DNA of 64,000 nucleotides from an uncultured Pelagibacteraceae bacterium (GTDB lineage Bacteria > Pseudomonadota > Alphaproteobacteria > Pelagibacterales > Pelagibacteraceae), in contig CABXUA010000003.1 in the NCBI GenBank assembly GCA_902515355.1, positions 1 through 64,000 on the forward strand, given 5' to 3'. Position numbers and translations under genes: made by a program. Shown here one piece after another: positions 8,825-19,040 of this stretch (within the stretch, counting starts at the first letter, position 1; each line of letters starts with the position of its first letter). A model generated the notes under the pieces. That model saw nothing but the letters and a program-made list of their open reading frames with translations. It was not told where the DNA came from and ran no database searches.

Positions 8825-11800
8825 AGTTTTGTTGGAAATAATTTTTTTGGATCGATATTATATTTTTTTATTGCTTTTTTTGCATCCGTAGAAGCAATTA
8901 GTTGCTCATTTGCTAAAGCACTTAATGTGTAAGCAACTATATGTTCCTTATCTACCTCAAAAAATTTTCTTAATTTTTTTCTAGTATCACTTCTACCATA
9001 TCCATCAGTTCCTAAAGAATAAAATTGTTTATTGGTATAAGGTCTTATTTGGTCAGAAAAAGATCTAGTGTAGTCAGATGCCGCAATTATAGGACCATCT
9101 TTTTTTTCAAAACACTTTTGAACGTAGGATTTTTTTCTTTTTTCGTTGGGATTTAAAAGATTCCATCTTTCAGTTTCCATACCATCTTTTCTTAATTCAT
9201 TAAAACTTGTTACACTCCAAACGTCAGAGTCAATGCCATAATCTTTTGATAAAATCTTTGCTGCTGAGATAATTTCTCTCAAAATTGTTCCAGAACCCAA
9301 TAATTGGACTTTTGTTTTTCCCTTGTTATTGTTTTCTTGAAATAAATACATTCCCTTGATGATGCCTTCTTCACAACCTTTTGGTTTTTCAGGATGAGAA
9401 TAATTTTCATTCATAGCTGTGATGTAATAAAAAATATTTTCCTTTTTTTCATGCATTCTTTTAATTCCGTCTCTAAGTATTACTCCCATCTCGTAAGCAA
9501 ATGTAGGATCATAACTAACACAATTAGGAATGTTAGAAGCTAATAAATGACTATGACCATCTTGGTGCTGTAATCCTTCTCCAGCTAAAGTTGTTCGACC
9601 TGCTGTAGCTCCAATTAAAAACCCTCTAGCTTGAGAATCTCCAGCAGCCCATGCTAAATCTCCAACTCTTTGAAAACCAAACATAGAATAGAAAATATAA
9701 ATCGGAATCATTTCTAAATCATGATTTGTATAAGATGTTCCAGCTGCAATCCAAGACGACATAGCACCGGACTCAGTTATCCCTTCCTCTAATACTTGGC
9801 CACTTTTATCTTCTCTATAAGAACTTAATTGCTCGGAGTCCACTGGCTCATATTTTTGTCCTTCGTGGGCATAAATTCCAATCTTTTGAAAGAAACCCTC
9901 CATACCAAAAGTTCTTGCCTCATCAGGAATGATCGGAACTAATCTTGGTGAAAAATTTTTGTCTCTAAGAAGTGCAGTAAGCATTCGAACAAGTGCCATA
10001 GTTGTCGACATTTCTTTTTCACCTGTGGACTTCATAAAAGGCTCAAATATATCTTTAGGAGGTGTTTTTATTGCTTTAGCAAAAGATGATCTTTCTGGGA
10101 TAAAGCCACCAAGTTTTAATCTTTTATCTTTTAAATATTTTATTTCCTCAGAATTTTCATCTGGTTTAAAATATTCAATATTTTTTACTTGTTTGTCAGT
10201 AAGAGGAACACCAAATCTATCTCTATAGTAGAGCAAATCTTTTTCATCGAGTTTTTTTTGTTGATGAGTAGTGTTCATGCTTTCCCCAGACTTACCCATA
10301 CCATAACCTTTAATAGTTTTAGCTAGTACGACTGTTGGCGAACCTTTGTGCTGCATTGCTACATGATATGCCGCGTAAACTTTATGGGGATCATGTCCTC
10401 CTCTATTTAATCTCCAAATATCTTTATCAGTCATAGTAGATACTAATTCTTTTAATTCAGGATATTTTCCAAAAAAATTTTCTCTAACATAAGATCCACC
10501 TTTCGCTTTAAACGCTTGATATTCTCCATCTACGCATTCGTTCATTCTTTTTACCAATAAACCAGTTTTGTCTTTAGCTAATAGCTGATCCCAATATGAA
10601 CCCCAAATCACTTTAATTACATTCCAGCCAGTACCTCTAAAACTTCCTTCAAGTTCTTGAATGATTTTTCCATTTCCTCTTACAGGACCATCCAGTCTTT
10701 GAAGATTACAATTAATTACAAAAATTAAATTATCTAGTTTTTCTCTTGCTGCTAGTCCGATTGCACCAAGTGACTCAGGCTCATCCATTTCACCATCGCC
10801 AAGAAAGACCCAAATTTTTCTACCTTCGTCTTTTACTAAACCTCTATTAATTAAATATTTAAGAAATCTCGCTTGATAAATTGCCATGATTGGTCCAAGC
10901 CCCATAGAAACGGTTGGAAATTGCCAGAAGCTAGGCATTAACCATGGATGAGGATATGAGGATAAACCGCCAGCCGAAACTTCTTGTCTAAAACCATCCA
11001 ATTGTTTTGCCGTTAGTCTTCCCTCTAAAAAAGCTCGAGCATACATTCCTGGAGCTGAGTGTCCCTGAAAATAAACTAAATCTCCTCCAAACTTATTATT
11101 TTTTGCTCTCCAAAAATGATTCATTCCAACATCATAAAGAGTTGCCGCAGAAGCAAAAGTTCCGATATGACCACCTAATTCTGAACTTTTTTTATTAGCT
11201 TTAACAACCATAGCAGCAGCATTCCATCTTATGTAAGCTCTTATTTTTTTTTCAATATTTTGGTCACCAGGTGACTTTATTTCTGATTCAGGCGGTATAG
11301 TATTTATATAAGGAGTAGTTCTTGTATCTGGCAAAACTAAACCTGACCTATAAGCTTGATTTATAACTTTGTTCAACAAATAGCTTGCCCTCGAAGGACC
11401 ATCATTTTCTATTACTGAATTGAGAGAGTCAATCCACTCGTTAGTTTCTTCTGGGTCTAAATCATCTTTTGAAGCTGGTGCTGCAAATACTTTTTTAACC
11501 TGTTTTATCGAACTCTCTACCTGGCTAACAGGATTTTCTGTTTGTAAATTTCCATTAGTTTTTTGTTCATCTTTTTTTTCTGGTAATTTTTCAGTTTTGA
11601 TTTCTTCCTTGATTTCCGCTTTAGAAGTCGCCACTTTTGCATTGTCTATTGTTGCTAAAAGACTACCTTCAGAAACTTTATCGCCCACTTTAACTTTTAC
11701 CTCTTTAATTTTTCCAGTTTCTGGAGACGGGACTTCTACACTTGACTTATCACTTTCTATAGTAACGATTGGATCGTTTTTTTTAATTTGATCACCTGGT

Positions 11801-11871
11801 TTTACAAGTATTTCGATTACCTCTACGTCTTTAAAATCACCTATATCCGGAACTGAAATGTTTTGAGCCAT
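8821..11871 (-). CDS. aceE: homodimeric-type pyruvate dehydrogenase E1 with N-terminal lipoyl domain fusion
   Basis: Residues ~1-78 are a lipoyl domain (VTIESDKSSVEVPSPETGKIKEV); after a charged linker an AceE-type E1 begins (DPEETNEWIDSLNSVIENDGPSRASYLL), with GDGEMDEPES at the TPP site. Confidence 0.93.
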   Translation of the reverse strand: MAQNISVPDIGDFKDVEVIEILVKPGDQIKKNDPIVTIESDKSSVEVPSPETGKIKEVKVKVGDKVSEGSLLATIDNAKVATSKAEIKEEIKTEKLPEKKDEQKTNGNLQTENPVSQVESSIKQVKKVFAAPASKDDLDPEETNEWIDSLNSVIENDGPSRASYLLNKVINQAYRSGLVLPDTRTTPYINTIPPESEIKSPGDQNIEKKIRAYIRWNAAAMVVKANKKSSELGGHIGTFASAATLYDVGMNHFWRAKNNKFGGDLVYFQGHSAPGMYARAFLEGRLTAKQLDGFRQEVSAGGLSSYPHPWLMPSFWQFPTVSMGLGPIMAIYQARFLKYLINRGLVKDEGRKIWVFLGDGEMDEPESLGAIGLAAREKLDNLIFVINCNLQRLDGPVRGNGKIIQELEGSFRGTGWNVIKVIWGSYWDQLLAKDKTGLLVKRMNECVDGEYQAFKAKGGSYVRENFFGKYPELKELVSTMTDKDIWRLNRGGHDPHKVYAAYHVAMQHKGSPTVVLAKTIKGYGMGKSGESMNTTHQQKKLDEKDLLYYRDRFGVPLTDKQVKNIEYFKPDENSEEIKYLKDKRLKLGGFIPERSSFAKAIKTPPKDIFEPFMKSTGEKEMSTTMALVRMLTALLRDKNFSPRLVPIIPDEARTFGMEGFFQKIGIYAHEGQKYEPVDSEQLSSYREDKSGQVLEEGITESGAMSSWIAAGTSYTNHDLEMIPIYIFYSMFGFQRVGDLAWAAGDSQARGFLIGATAGRTTLAGEGLQHQDGHSHLLASNIPNCVSYDPTFAYEMGVILRDGIKRMHEKKENIFYYITAMNENYSHPEKPKGCEEGIIKGMYLFQENNNKGKTKVQLLGSGTILREIISAAKILSKDYGIDSDVWSVTSFNELRKDGMETERWNLLNPNEKRKKSYVQKCFEKKDGPIIAASDYTRSFSDQIRPYTNKQFYSLGTDGYGRSDTRKKLRKFFEVDKEHIVAYTLSALANEQLIASTDAKKAIKKYNIDPKKLFPTKL

Positions 11872-12183
11872 AAAAGCCTATTATAAACTTAATTGGAGTT
11901 TATTAAAAATAATATGAATAATAAATGTGAATATTGAAGCAATTATTATTAACAAAGTCAATTTTAGACACATTTTATCCCATTTTTTGTCACTAAAATT
12001 TTATGAAATTGGGCATGCGATGGATTATCAATATATTCTTTAAAAGAAAACCTTTTATAATTAACAGCATGTCATCTGTTCAAAAAATTTTATTAAAAAA
12101 ATATCTTTCAAAGCAAATCTAACCAAGCTTTATTTGTTTATAAAAGATACCTTTAACAATTTTTTATAGAGAGTTAAAATAAT

Positions 12184-13365
12184 TTATCTTTCGATACACA
12201 TAGCAATGCCCATTCCTCCTCCAATACATAAAGTTGCTAAACCTTTATGGGCATCTCTTTTAACCATTTCGTGAATTAAAGTTACTAGTATTCTTGTGCC
12301 CGAAGCTCCTATTGGATGACCTAAAGCAATTGCTCCTCCATTTACATTCACCTTTTCTTCAGGAATACTTAAAGTTTTAATCACTGCAATACTTTGAGCT
12401 GCAAATGCTTCATTTGATTCTACTAGATCTAAATCTTTAGCCGACCAACCAGCTAGTTCTAAAGCTTTTTTAGAAGATGGTATTGGTCCTGTACCCATTA
12501 AAGACGGATCAACACCACAACTTGCCCAAGATTTAATAGTTGCTACTCTTTTAATACCTCTTTTTTCTGACTCCTTGCTAGACATTAACAAAACTGCAGC
12601 TGCTCCATCATTTATTCCAGAGGCATTTCCAGCTGTAACGGTACCCTCTTTTTGAAAAACTGGTTTGAGCCTTTCTAGAGTTTCCATGCTAGTCTCTTTT
12701 CTTGGATGTTCATCCCTATTAAAAACAATCTCATTTTTTTTAGATTTTAATTTAAAATCAACTATTTCATCTTTAAATCTGTTTTCTGATTGAGCTTTTG
12801 ATGCTTTTGTTTGAGAGTTAAATGCAAATTTGTCTTGATCACTTCTTGTGATTTGAAATTTAGTAGCCACGTTTTCTGCTGTTACGCCCATATGATAACC
12901 GTTGAACGCATCCCACAAACCATCTTTTATCATAGTATCTACTAAATCTGTGTCACCTATTTTTTTTCCATTCCTAATATTAACCGCATGAGGAGAGGTT
13001 GACATACTTTCCTGACCACCTGCAATAAGAATTTTTGAATTACCAGACAAAATACTTTGCAATCCTGAAGCAACGGATCTTAGTCCAGAACCACAAACTT
13101 GATTAACAATGTAAGCAGGTTTTTCCTTTGGTATTCCAGACATTATAGCTGCTTGACGAGCAGGATTTTGGCCAGCCGCAGCTGTTAATACTTGGCCCAT
13201 TATAACTTCATCTATATCGTTAACATTTATACCTGATTTTTTTAAAGTTTCTTTTATGACACAAGATCCTAATTCATGGCCAGGTACATTCTTAAGAGTG
13301 CCACCCATAGCACCAATAGCAGTCCTAAGCGCTGATGTAATAACCACTTCGTTTTTAATAGACAT
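12184..13365 (-). CDS. acetyl-CoA C-acetyltransferase (thiolase)
   Basis: 393 aa; NQVCGSGLRSV, NVNGGAIALGHPIGASGTRI, CIGGGMGIA. Confidence 0.92.
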   Translation of the reverse strand: MSIKNEVVITSALRTAIGAMGGTLKNVPGHELGSCVIKETLKKSGINVNDIDEVIMGQVLTAAAGQNPARQAAIMSGIPKEKPAYIVNQVCGSGLRSVASGLQSILSGNSKILIAGGQESMSTSPHAVNIRNGKKIGDTDLVDTMIKDGLWDAFNGYHMGVTAENVATKFQITRSDQDKFAFNSQTKASKAQSENRFKDEIVDFKLKSKKNEIVFNRDEHPRKETSMETLERLKPVFQKEGTVTAGNASGINDGAAAVLLMSSKESEKRGIKRVATIKSWASCGVDPSLMGTGPIPSSKKALELAGWSAKDLDLVESNEAFAAQSIAVIKTLSIPEEKVNVNGGAIALGHPIGASGTRILVTLIHEMVKRDAHKGLATLCIGGGMGIAMCIER

Positions 13366-13403
13366 GAATTTAATCTACAGTTTAGATTAAAAAATGCAAT
13401 ATT

Positions 13404-14783
13404 TTATGTTTTTCTTTTATTAATTAATGCAACTGTTACTGCTAAAACAATAAAAATGAATGTTGAATTAAATGATGTGAAGAAGCTTCCAGAGGTTTTA
13501 AAAGGAAATATTTCAGCAAAAAAAAGCATAAAAAATGGTACTTCGATTTTTCTTGGGATTATATAATTTTTAAAAAGGCTACCTTTAAAAACATAAAACC
13601 AGACAATTTTAGAAATTATTAATAAAAATATGGCCGTGCCAACTAATCCCAGTTCAGTCATAATCTCTAAGTAGTAATTATGAGGATGTGTATTGCAAGT
13701 TCCCCTCTCGCTGGCTTTAGGAGTAGGACCTAAATATATATTTTTCCTTTTAGGACAATTTAATCTAAAAGCCCTAACACCTCCTCCTATAAATTTATTC
13801 ATAAGCCAAGTATCATAAAAAGACTCAAACTCATCAAAATGTTCAGGCAAGTTAGTTCTGTCAAATTTATAATCAGTAAATAGATTAACTGGATTAACAA
13901 CTTTTAAGATTATGGCACTTTGTCTGAAAAAATGTTTGAAATTTATTTTAATTTCTTTATTAAAAAAATATAAAGATGCAAAAATTATAACTACAAATGT
14001 TGTAATTAACAAAATATGCTTCCTAAGTTCTTTTTCACTTATCATAATTAAAAATATCGTGATCATGAATAAAACAAAGGGTATTCTGTTTCCTGATATA
14101 AGAATTGAAATTAAAATTAAAGATAAAAGAAAAAATGATAAAAAATATGAAACATGTTTATTGTTAATTTTTAAAAAAACAGGAAATAAAAATAATAAAA
14201 ATAAAGAAAATCTTTGAATATATCCTCCAGCTATGAGCTCATCGTGAAAAGGTCCTGAAAGTTTTCTTGGGGTCGGACTTTCAAAACCAAAAATATCTAC
14301 ACCTACAAAAAATTGAAAAATTACATCCAAGCATACAAAAAAGCAAAAAAAGGCAGATGAGAAAAAAAATAAATTAAATTTTAAATAATTTTTTTCTATA
14401 AGGAATCTTATTATAAGATAAACAAATAAATATCTCATAAATGCTATTGTTTTTATTAGAATTGTGAAATCATAATTCGCATCTCCTGCCATAGGTATCC
14501 CAGGTAAATAGATATATTCTCTATCTCCAAAATAATAGTTCTCTATTGTGTTGAAGATTCCAGTAAAAAGTATGAAAATAAAAAATATTATTATTAATTT
14601 ATCAATATCAGAATACTTTCTTTTAAAAATTTCCTTTTTAAAAAAAATTAAATTTATTATTATAAATAATATTATATTTAAATTTAGAGCTAGCGTTCCA
14701 ATAATTAGACTTAAAGGTATTAATGAAAATATAAGACTAATAATTAAATGCTTATTAATGTTTTTACTGATAATTTGATTCAT
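13404..14783 (-). CDS. O-antigen ligase/polymerase-like membrane protein
   Basis: 459 aa polytopic protein; late THPHNYYLEIMTELGLVG motif typical of Wzy/WaaL-like proteins. Confidence 0.75.
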   Translation of the reverse strand: MNQIISKNINKHLIISLIFSLIPLSLIIGTLALNLNIILFIIINLIFFKKEIFKRKYSDIDKLIIIFFIFILFTGIFNTIENYYFGDREYIYLPGIPMAGDANYDFTILIKTIAFMRYLFVYLIIRFLIEKNYLKFNLFFFSSAFFCFFVCLDVIFQFFVGVDIFGFESPTPRKLSGPFHDELIAGGYIQRFSLFLLFLFPVFLKINNKHVSYFLSFFLLSLILISILISGNRIPFVLFMITIFLIMISEKELRKHILLITTFVVIIFASLYFFNKEIKINFKHFFRQSAIILKVVNPVNLFTDYKFDRTNLPEHFDEFESFYDTWLMNKFIGGGVRAFRLNCPKRKNIYLGPTPKASERGTCNTHPHNYYLEIMTELGLVGTAIFLLIISKIVWFYVFKGSLFKNYIIPRKIEVPFFMLFFAEIFPFKTSGSFFTSFNSTFIFIVLAVTVALINKRKT

Positions 14784-14882
14784 TTCCTTGTTTTTTTTAA
14801 TTTAAGTGCAAACCATCTTCAACAATATTATATTTAAAGGTATTTATTTAGGGTTATTTATTTGATAATTCAAACTATAAGC

Positions 14883-14959
14883 GCGCCTGTAGCTCAACTG
14901 GATAGAGCGCTTGGCTACGGACCAGGAGGTTCTGGGTTCAAATCCTAGCAGGCGCACCA
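14883..14959 (+). tRNA. tRNA-Arg (ACG)
   Basis: GCGCCTG acceptor pairs with CAGGCGC; anticodon loop CTACGGA; GGTTCAAAT T-arm; encoded CCA. Confidence 0.95.
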
Positions 14960-14964
14960 CAACA

Positions 14965-16152
14965 ATGATGACAAATACAAAATTACATTTTTTTATAATA
15001 ATCTTTTTTTCAATAATTTTGAGAATTTTATCAATAGAGTACTTGGGCGATAAACAAATTGATAATGAGTGGAAAATAATTTTATTTAATCTAGAAAATA
15101 ATTCTTTATTTGGTTACAGACAAGTTCAAGATCAAATTTTTCCAAATATTTTTATGCCACCACTCTATCCTCTTTTTCTTTATTTGATAAAAATCTTAAA
15201 TCCATTCGATACTTTTTATTTAAAAGTAATTCTTTATATTCAAATGATTACTTCAATCTTAGCTATAATTTATCTTAGAAAAATACTGCTTAATTTTTTC
15301 ACTAATCATATTAGTAACATTGGGACATTAATTTTTTCTTTGTTTCCATTATTTATTTATGGAAGCGCACAAATTTCTTCTATTTCTCTGCAAGTTTTTT
15401 TTATTGTTATCTACTTTTATTTCCTTTTTAGAATTATTTTAAAAATTAAATTTAAGTATTTAATTTATTTTTCTATATCTTCCGGATTACTCATGCTTCT
15501 AAGAGGTGAGTTTTTTATTATATTTCTTTTGACATTATTATTTATTTACATGGTAAATAAAAATTTTAATCATATTATTGTCTTATTTTTTGCATCATTG
15601 ATTTTAATTTCTCCGTATTTAGTTCGCAATTATTACATTTTTGAGAAAGTAACTATTACTAAATCATTAGGATTTAATCTTTGGAAAGGAAACAATTTAT
15701 ATTCTTTACCAGAGGGAAGTGAAAAAATTTATGATAAAAATATGGAGTTAAAAATAAAAGAAATTACTTTAGATAAAAAGTATGATTATAATATAGATGA
15801 AATTTACAAGTCAGAGGCTATAAAAAATATTAAGGCTGAACCAACCAGATATTTAATATTATATCTTAAAAAGTTATTTGCATTTATGTTTATAGATTTT
15901 GATTCTACTTATCCAAATTACTACAGCTTTTTTCACATAATTCCAAAAATTTTTATTTCGATTGGTTCATTACTTGGTTTAATTTTCCTCTTAAGGGAAA
16001 AAAATATTTTAAATTATTTTAGCTTATATTATTTATTTAATATTTGTCTGTTTTCTGTATTTTTTATCTTACCCCGATACTCTCTTGCTTTACTTCCAGT
16101 TCAAATATTTTTGATTTGTTTCTTGATAAAAAAATTAAAAATCAATATTTGA
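14965..16152 (+). CDS. membrane glycosyltransferase-like protein (GT39/ArnT-like)
   Basis: Polytopic protein. The ORF-track start (14911) lies inside tRNA-Arg; the first ATG downstream is 14965. Confidence 0.6.
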   Translation: MMTNTKLHFFIIIFFSIILRILSIEYLGDKQIDNEWKIILFNLENNSLFGYRQVQDQIFPNIFMPPLYPLFLYLIKILNPFDTFYLKVILYIQMITSILAIIYLRKILLNFFTNHISNIGTLIFSLFPLFIYGSAQISSISLQVFFIVIYFYFLFRIILKIKFKYLIYFSISSGLLMLLRGEFFIIFLLTLLFIYMVNKNFNHIIVLFFASLILISPYLVRNYYIFEKVTITKSLGFNLWKGNNLYSLPEGSEKIYDKNMELKIKEITLDKKYDYNIDEIYKSEAIKNIKAEPTRYLILYLKKLFAFMFIDFDSTYPNYYSFFHIIPKIFISIGSLLGLIFLLREKNILNYFSLYYLFNICLFSVFFILPRYSLALLPVQIFLICFLIKKLKINI

Positions 16153-17187
16153 TATTAATTCCTCTATTATTTTCTTTGTTGAATATTTATGTTTCCAGTT
16201 TGGAAAATGTTTTTTAAATTTTTTCATACTTGAAATATACCAAATATGATCACCAACTCTATTTCGTTTTTCATATCTTTTCTTTATTATAGTTCCAGTA
16301 ATTCTCTCTATTAATTCAAGCGCCTCAACAACAGAACAATTTGAAAATCTGCATCCTCCAACATTATAAATTTCTCCCTTTTTTGGTTTTTTGAAAAAAC
16401 TCCAAAAACACTCAACCAAATCGTTACTATGAATGTTGTCTCTTACTTGTTTCCCTTTATAACCAATAACAGTGTACTGTCCTTTTGTTAAAGACGCTTT
16501 AACAAGATAAGACAAGAATCCGTGAAGTTTTGCTCCTGAATGATTAGGACCTGTAATGCAACCAGCCCTAAAACAAGCTGTGTTTAATCCAAAGTTTTTT
16601 CCATATTCCTGTACTAAAAGATCACCGTAAGATTTTGACACCCCAAAAAAACTATGAGTGTTGTCATCAATTGACATGGTCTCATCAATTCCTTTGTAAT
16701 ATTTATTTATTTTAGGTAATTCAAATCTAGTTTTTTTCTCTATCAGTTTTAATCTGTTAGGATTGTCACCATAAACTTTGTTAGTTGACATAAAAATAAA
16801 TGTTGCATTGGCACAATATCTTTGAGTTAACTGCAAGAGATTTAAAGTACCTTTAGCATTAACTTCAAAATCAATTGTTGGGTTTATTTTAGCCCAATCA
16901 TGGGAAGGTTGCGCAGCAGAATGAATTATAAGTTTTATATTATTTTTATAATTTTTAAATAAATTATTTAATCGTGTAAAATTTCTAATATCAATATCGA
17001 AATGTTTATAATTTTTAAAATCATTTTTTAATTTCTTTTTTATCCAGAGTGTATCCCCATCCTTACCAAAAAAAAATTTTCTAAAGTTATTATCTACACC
17101 TATTACATCAAAACCTTTTTTACAAAAGAATTTAACAGACTCAGATCCAACTAAACCGGTAGATCCAGTTATTAAAACAACACTCAT
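16135..17187 (-). CDS. NAD-dependent epimerase, CDP-paratose 2-epimerase-like
   Basis: LITGSTGLVGSE Rossmann motif; AAQPSHDWA and FIFMSTNKVYGDNPN are characteristic of this subgroup. Confidence 0.75.
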   Translation of the reverse strand: MSVVLITGSTGLVGSESVKFFCKKGFDVIGVDNNFRKFFFGKDGDTLWIKKKLKNDFKNYKHFDIDIRNFTRLNNLFKNYKNNIKLIIHSAAQPSHDWAKINPTIDFEVNAKGTLNLLQLTQRYCANATFIFMSTNKVYGDNPNRLKLIEKKTRFELPKINKYYKGIDETMSIDDNTHSFFGVSKSYGDLLVQEYGKNFGLNTACFRAGCITGPNHSGAKLHGFLSYLVKASLTKGQYTVIGYKGKQVRDNIHSNDLVECFWSFFKKPKKGEIYNVGGCRFSNCSVVEALELIERITGTIIKKRYEKRNRVGDHIWYISSMKKFKKHFPNWKHKYSTKKIIEELISNIDF

Positions 17188-18212
17188 TTAAAAAACCTCT
17201 GAATATTTTGATTGGTAATTATCCAAAAATAAATATCGTGAATAATTTGATCTATATTTTTTTTTGGTAGCCAATGATAAAATTTAAATATTTTTTTATT
17301 ATCTGAAACATAATAAGGAATATCATAGTTAGATGTCTTACTTTTTTTGGTAATTTTTACCTTGTTTCCTGTTATCACCTGACATTTATGGGTTAAATCT
17401 CTTAAAGATAATTTATTCTTAATTCCTCCACCTATATTAAATACATTATCTCTAATTTTTGAAAAATTTTCAATTTGCTTAAAAATAATTTCACACACAT
17501 CATCAATATGAATAATGTCTCTTATTTGGTTTCCGTGTCCACCAAAACCTATATAACTCAATTTTTTTTTTGCCATATGTTTTCCTACCCATAAAGATAC
17601 AAATCCTTGATCTTGTTTTCCAAATTGCCAAGGTCCAGATATAACACCAAATCGATTTATTATATAATTTAGATTATTAGTATAATTATATTCCTTGATT
17701 ATTTCTTCTGAACTTAATTTACTTAAACCATATAAAGATTTTACTCCCGAAGTATTAAAATTTTCGTTAACCAAAAATTTTTTTTTAATTTCATTTCTTA
17801 AATTAATTTTTCCAATAATTTTTTTAATAGCATCTATAGAATAAACTCTACTAGAGGAAAGAAATATAATTTTTGATTTGTCTTTCACGCATTTTTTTAC
17901 AATGTTGTAAGTCCCAATTAAGTTAGTAAATATAACTTTATCAGGGTTTAATTTTGAAACCTCCACAGATGCTTCAGCACAACAATCGATTATTAAATCG
18001 TATTTGGGTAATTTTGAAATTTTTTTGTTATTTGAAATATCTATTTTTAAATTATTGATATTATGGAATTTAAGTCTTTCTCTATTAATTTCAGATCCTT
18101 TTCTACAGAGATTATCTAAAGTAGAAATCTTAGATTTTTTTAATTTTTCCTTTAAATAAATAGCTAAATTTGATCCTACAAAACCACATCCACCTGTTAT
18201 AAGTATTCTCAT
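17184..18212 (-). CDS. NAD-dependent epimerase/dehydratase, CDP-tyvelose epimerase-like
   Basis: ILITGGCGFVGSNLA, YGLSK, QDQGFVSLWVGKHM, GNQIRDIIHIDDV. Confidence 0.75.
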   Translation of the reverse strand: MRILITGGCGFVGSNLAIYLKEKLKKSKISTLDNLCRKGSEINRERLKFHNINNLKIDISNNKKISKLPKYDLIIDCCAEASVEVSKLNPDKVIFTNLIGTYNIVKKCVKDKSKIIFLSSSRVYSIDAIKKIIGKINLRNEIKKKFLVNENFNTSGVKSLYGLSKLSSEEIIKEYNYTNNLNYIINRFGVISGPWQFGKQDQGFVSLWVGKHMAKKKLSYIGFGGHGNQIRDIIHIDDVCEIIFKQIENFSKIRDNVFNIGGGIKNKLSLRDLTHKCQVITGNKVKITKKSKTSNYDIPYYVSDNKKIFKFYHWLPKKNIDQIIHDIYFWIITNQNIQRFFK

Positions 18213-18253
18213 ATTGAAGTATTTAACCTATTAATAAACAAAAATAAAATTTT

Positions 18254-18961
18254 ATGCTGACTATTTTAATACCTGTGAGAGATGAAATCGAGAATTTAAA
18301 CAATATTGTTCAAAAATTTAATGAAAATTTGACAAGTATTAATTATGAAGTAATTTTTGTTAATGATTTTAGTTCTGACTCAACTTTTGAAAAAGCAAAG
18401 GAAATATGTAATACCAATAAAAAATATAAAGTATTTAATAACGAAAAGAAAGGCTTGGGAGGTGCCTTAAATTTAGGTATTGAGAAAGCAGATGGAAAAT
18501 ATATTTGTATCATGATGTCAGATTTGTCTGACGATATTAATGATCTTATAAAGTATTACAAAATTATAAATGAAAGAGATCTTGATGCAGTTTTTGGGTC
18601 TAGATTTTTAGATACTTCTAAAATAAATGATTATCCAATAAAAAAATTAATCTTAAATAGAATTTTTAATATATTTGTGAAGCTAATCTATTTTAGAAGC
18701 TATAATGATTATACCAATGCTTTTAAAATATACAGATCAGAAGTTTTAAAAAGCTTTATCCCTTTATTTTCGGAAAGTTTTAACGTTTTCTTAGAGATGC
18801 CTCTTAAGCTTATTAATAGAAAATACAAATATGAAGTCATTCCTATAAATTGGAGCAATAGAAAAAAAGGTAAAGCCAAATTTAATATTAAAGAGCTGAG
18901 ATCAAAATATTTATCTACACTAATTCGTTGTTATTTTGAAAAATTTTTGATAAAAAAATGA
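18254..18961 (+). CDS. family 2 glycosyltransferase (dolichol-phosphate mannosyltransferase-like)
   Basis: TILIPVRDEIENL, EVIFVNDFSSDST, FGSRF. Confidence 0.82.
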   Translation: MLTILIPVRDEIENLNNIVQKFNENLTSINYEVIFVNDFSSDSTFEKAKEICNTNKKYKVFNNEKKGLGGALNLGIEKADGKYICIMMSDLSDDINDLIKYYKIINERDLDAVFGSRFLDTSKINDYPIKKLILNRIFNIFVKLIYFRSYNDYTNAFKIYRSEVLKSFIPLFSESFNVFLEMPLKLINRKYKYEVIPINWSNRKKGKAKFNIKELRSKYLSTLIRCYFEKFLIKK

Positions 18962-19040
18962 AATGCATTTATCTTTGCAAAAAGCAATTATACTTTTTTT
19001 TGTTCTAGTATTTTTAATACTGGTGTTGTTTACAATAATT

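Noticed and set aside
9929-11791. Plus-strand ORFs (99, 63, 123 aa) inside aceE
   Set aside because: Antisense to strongly conserved E1 and lipoyl coding sequence.
14911-14964. N-terminal extension of the 413-aa ORF (MATDQEVLGSNPSRRTTT)
   Set aside because: Translation of tRNA-Arg sequence; the likely start is 14965 or 14968.
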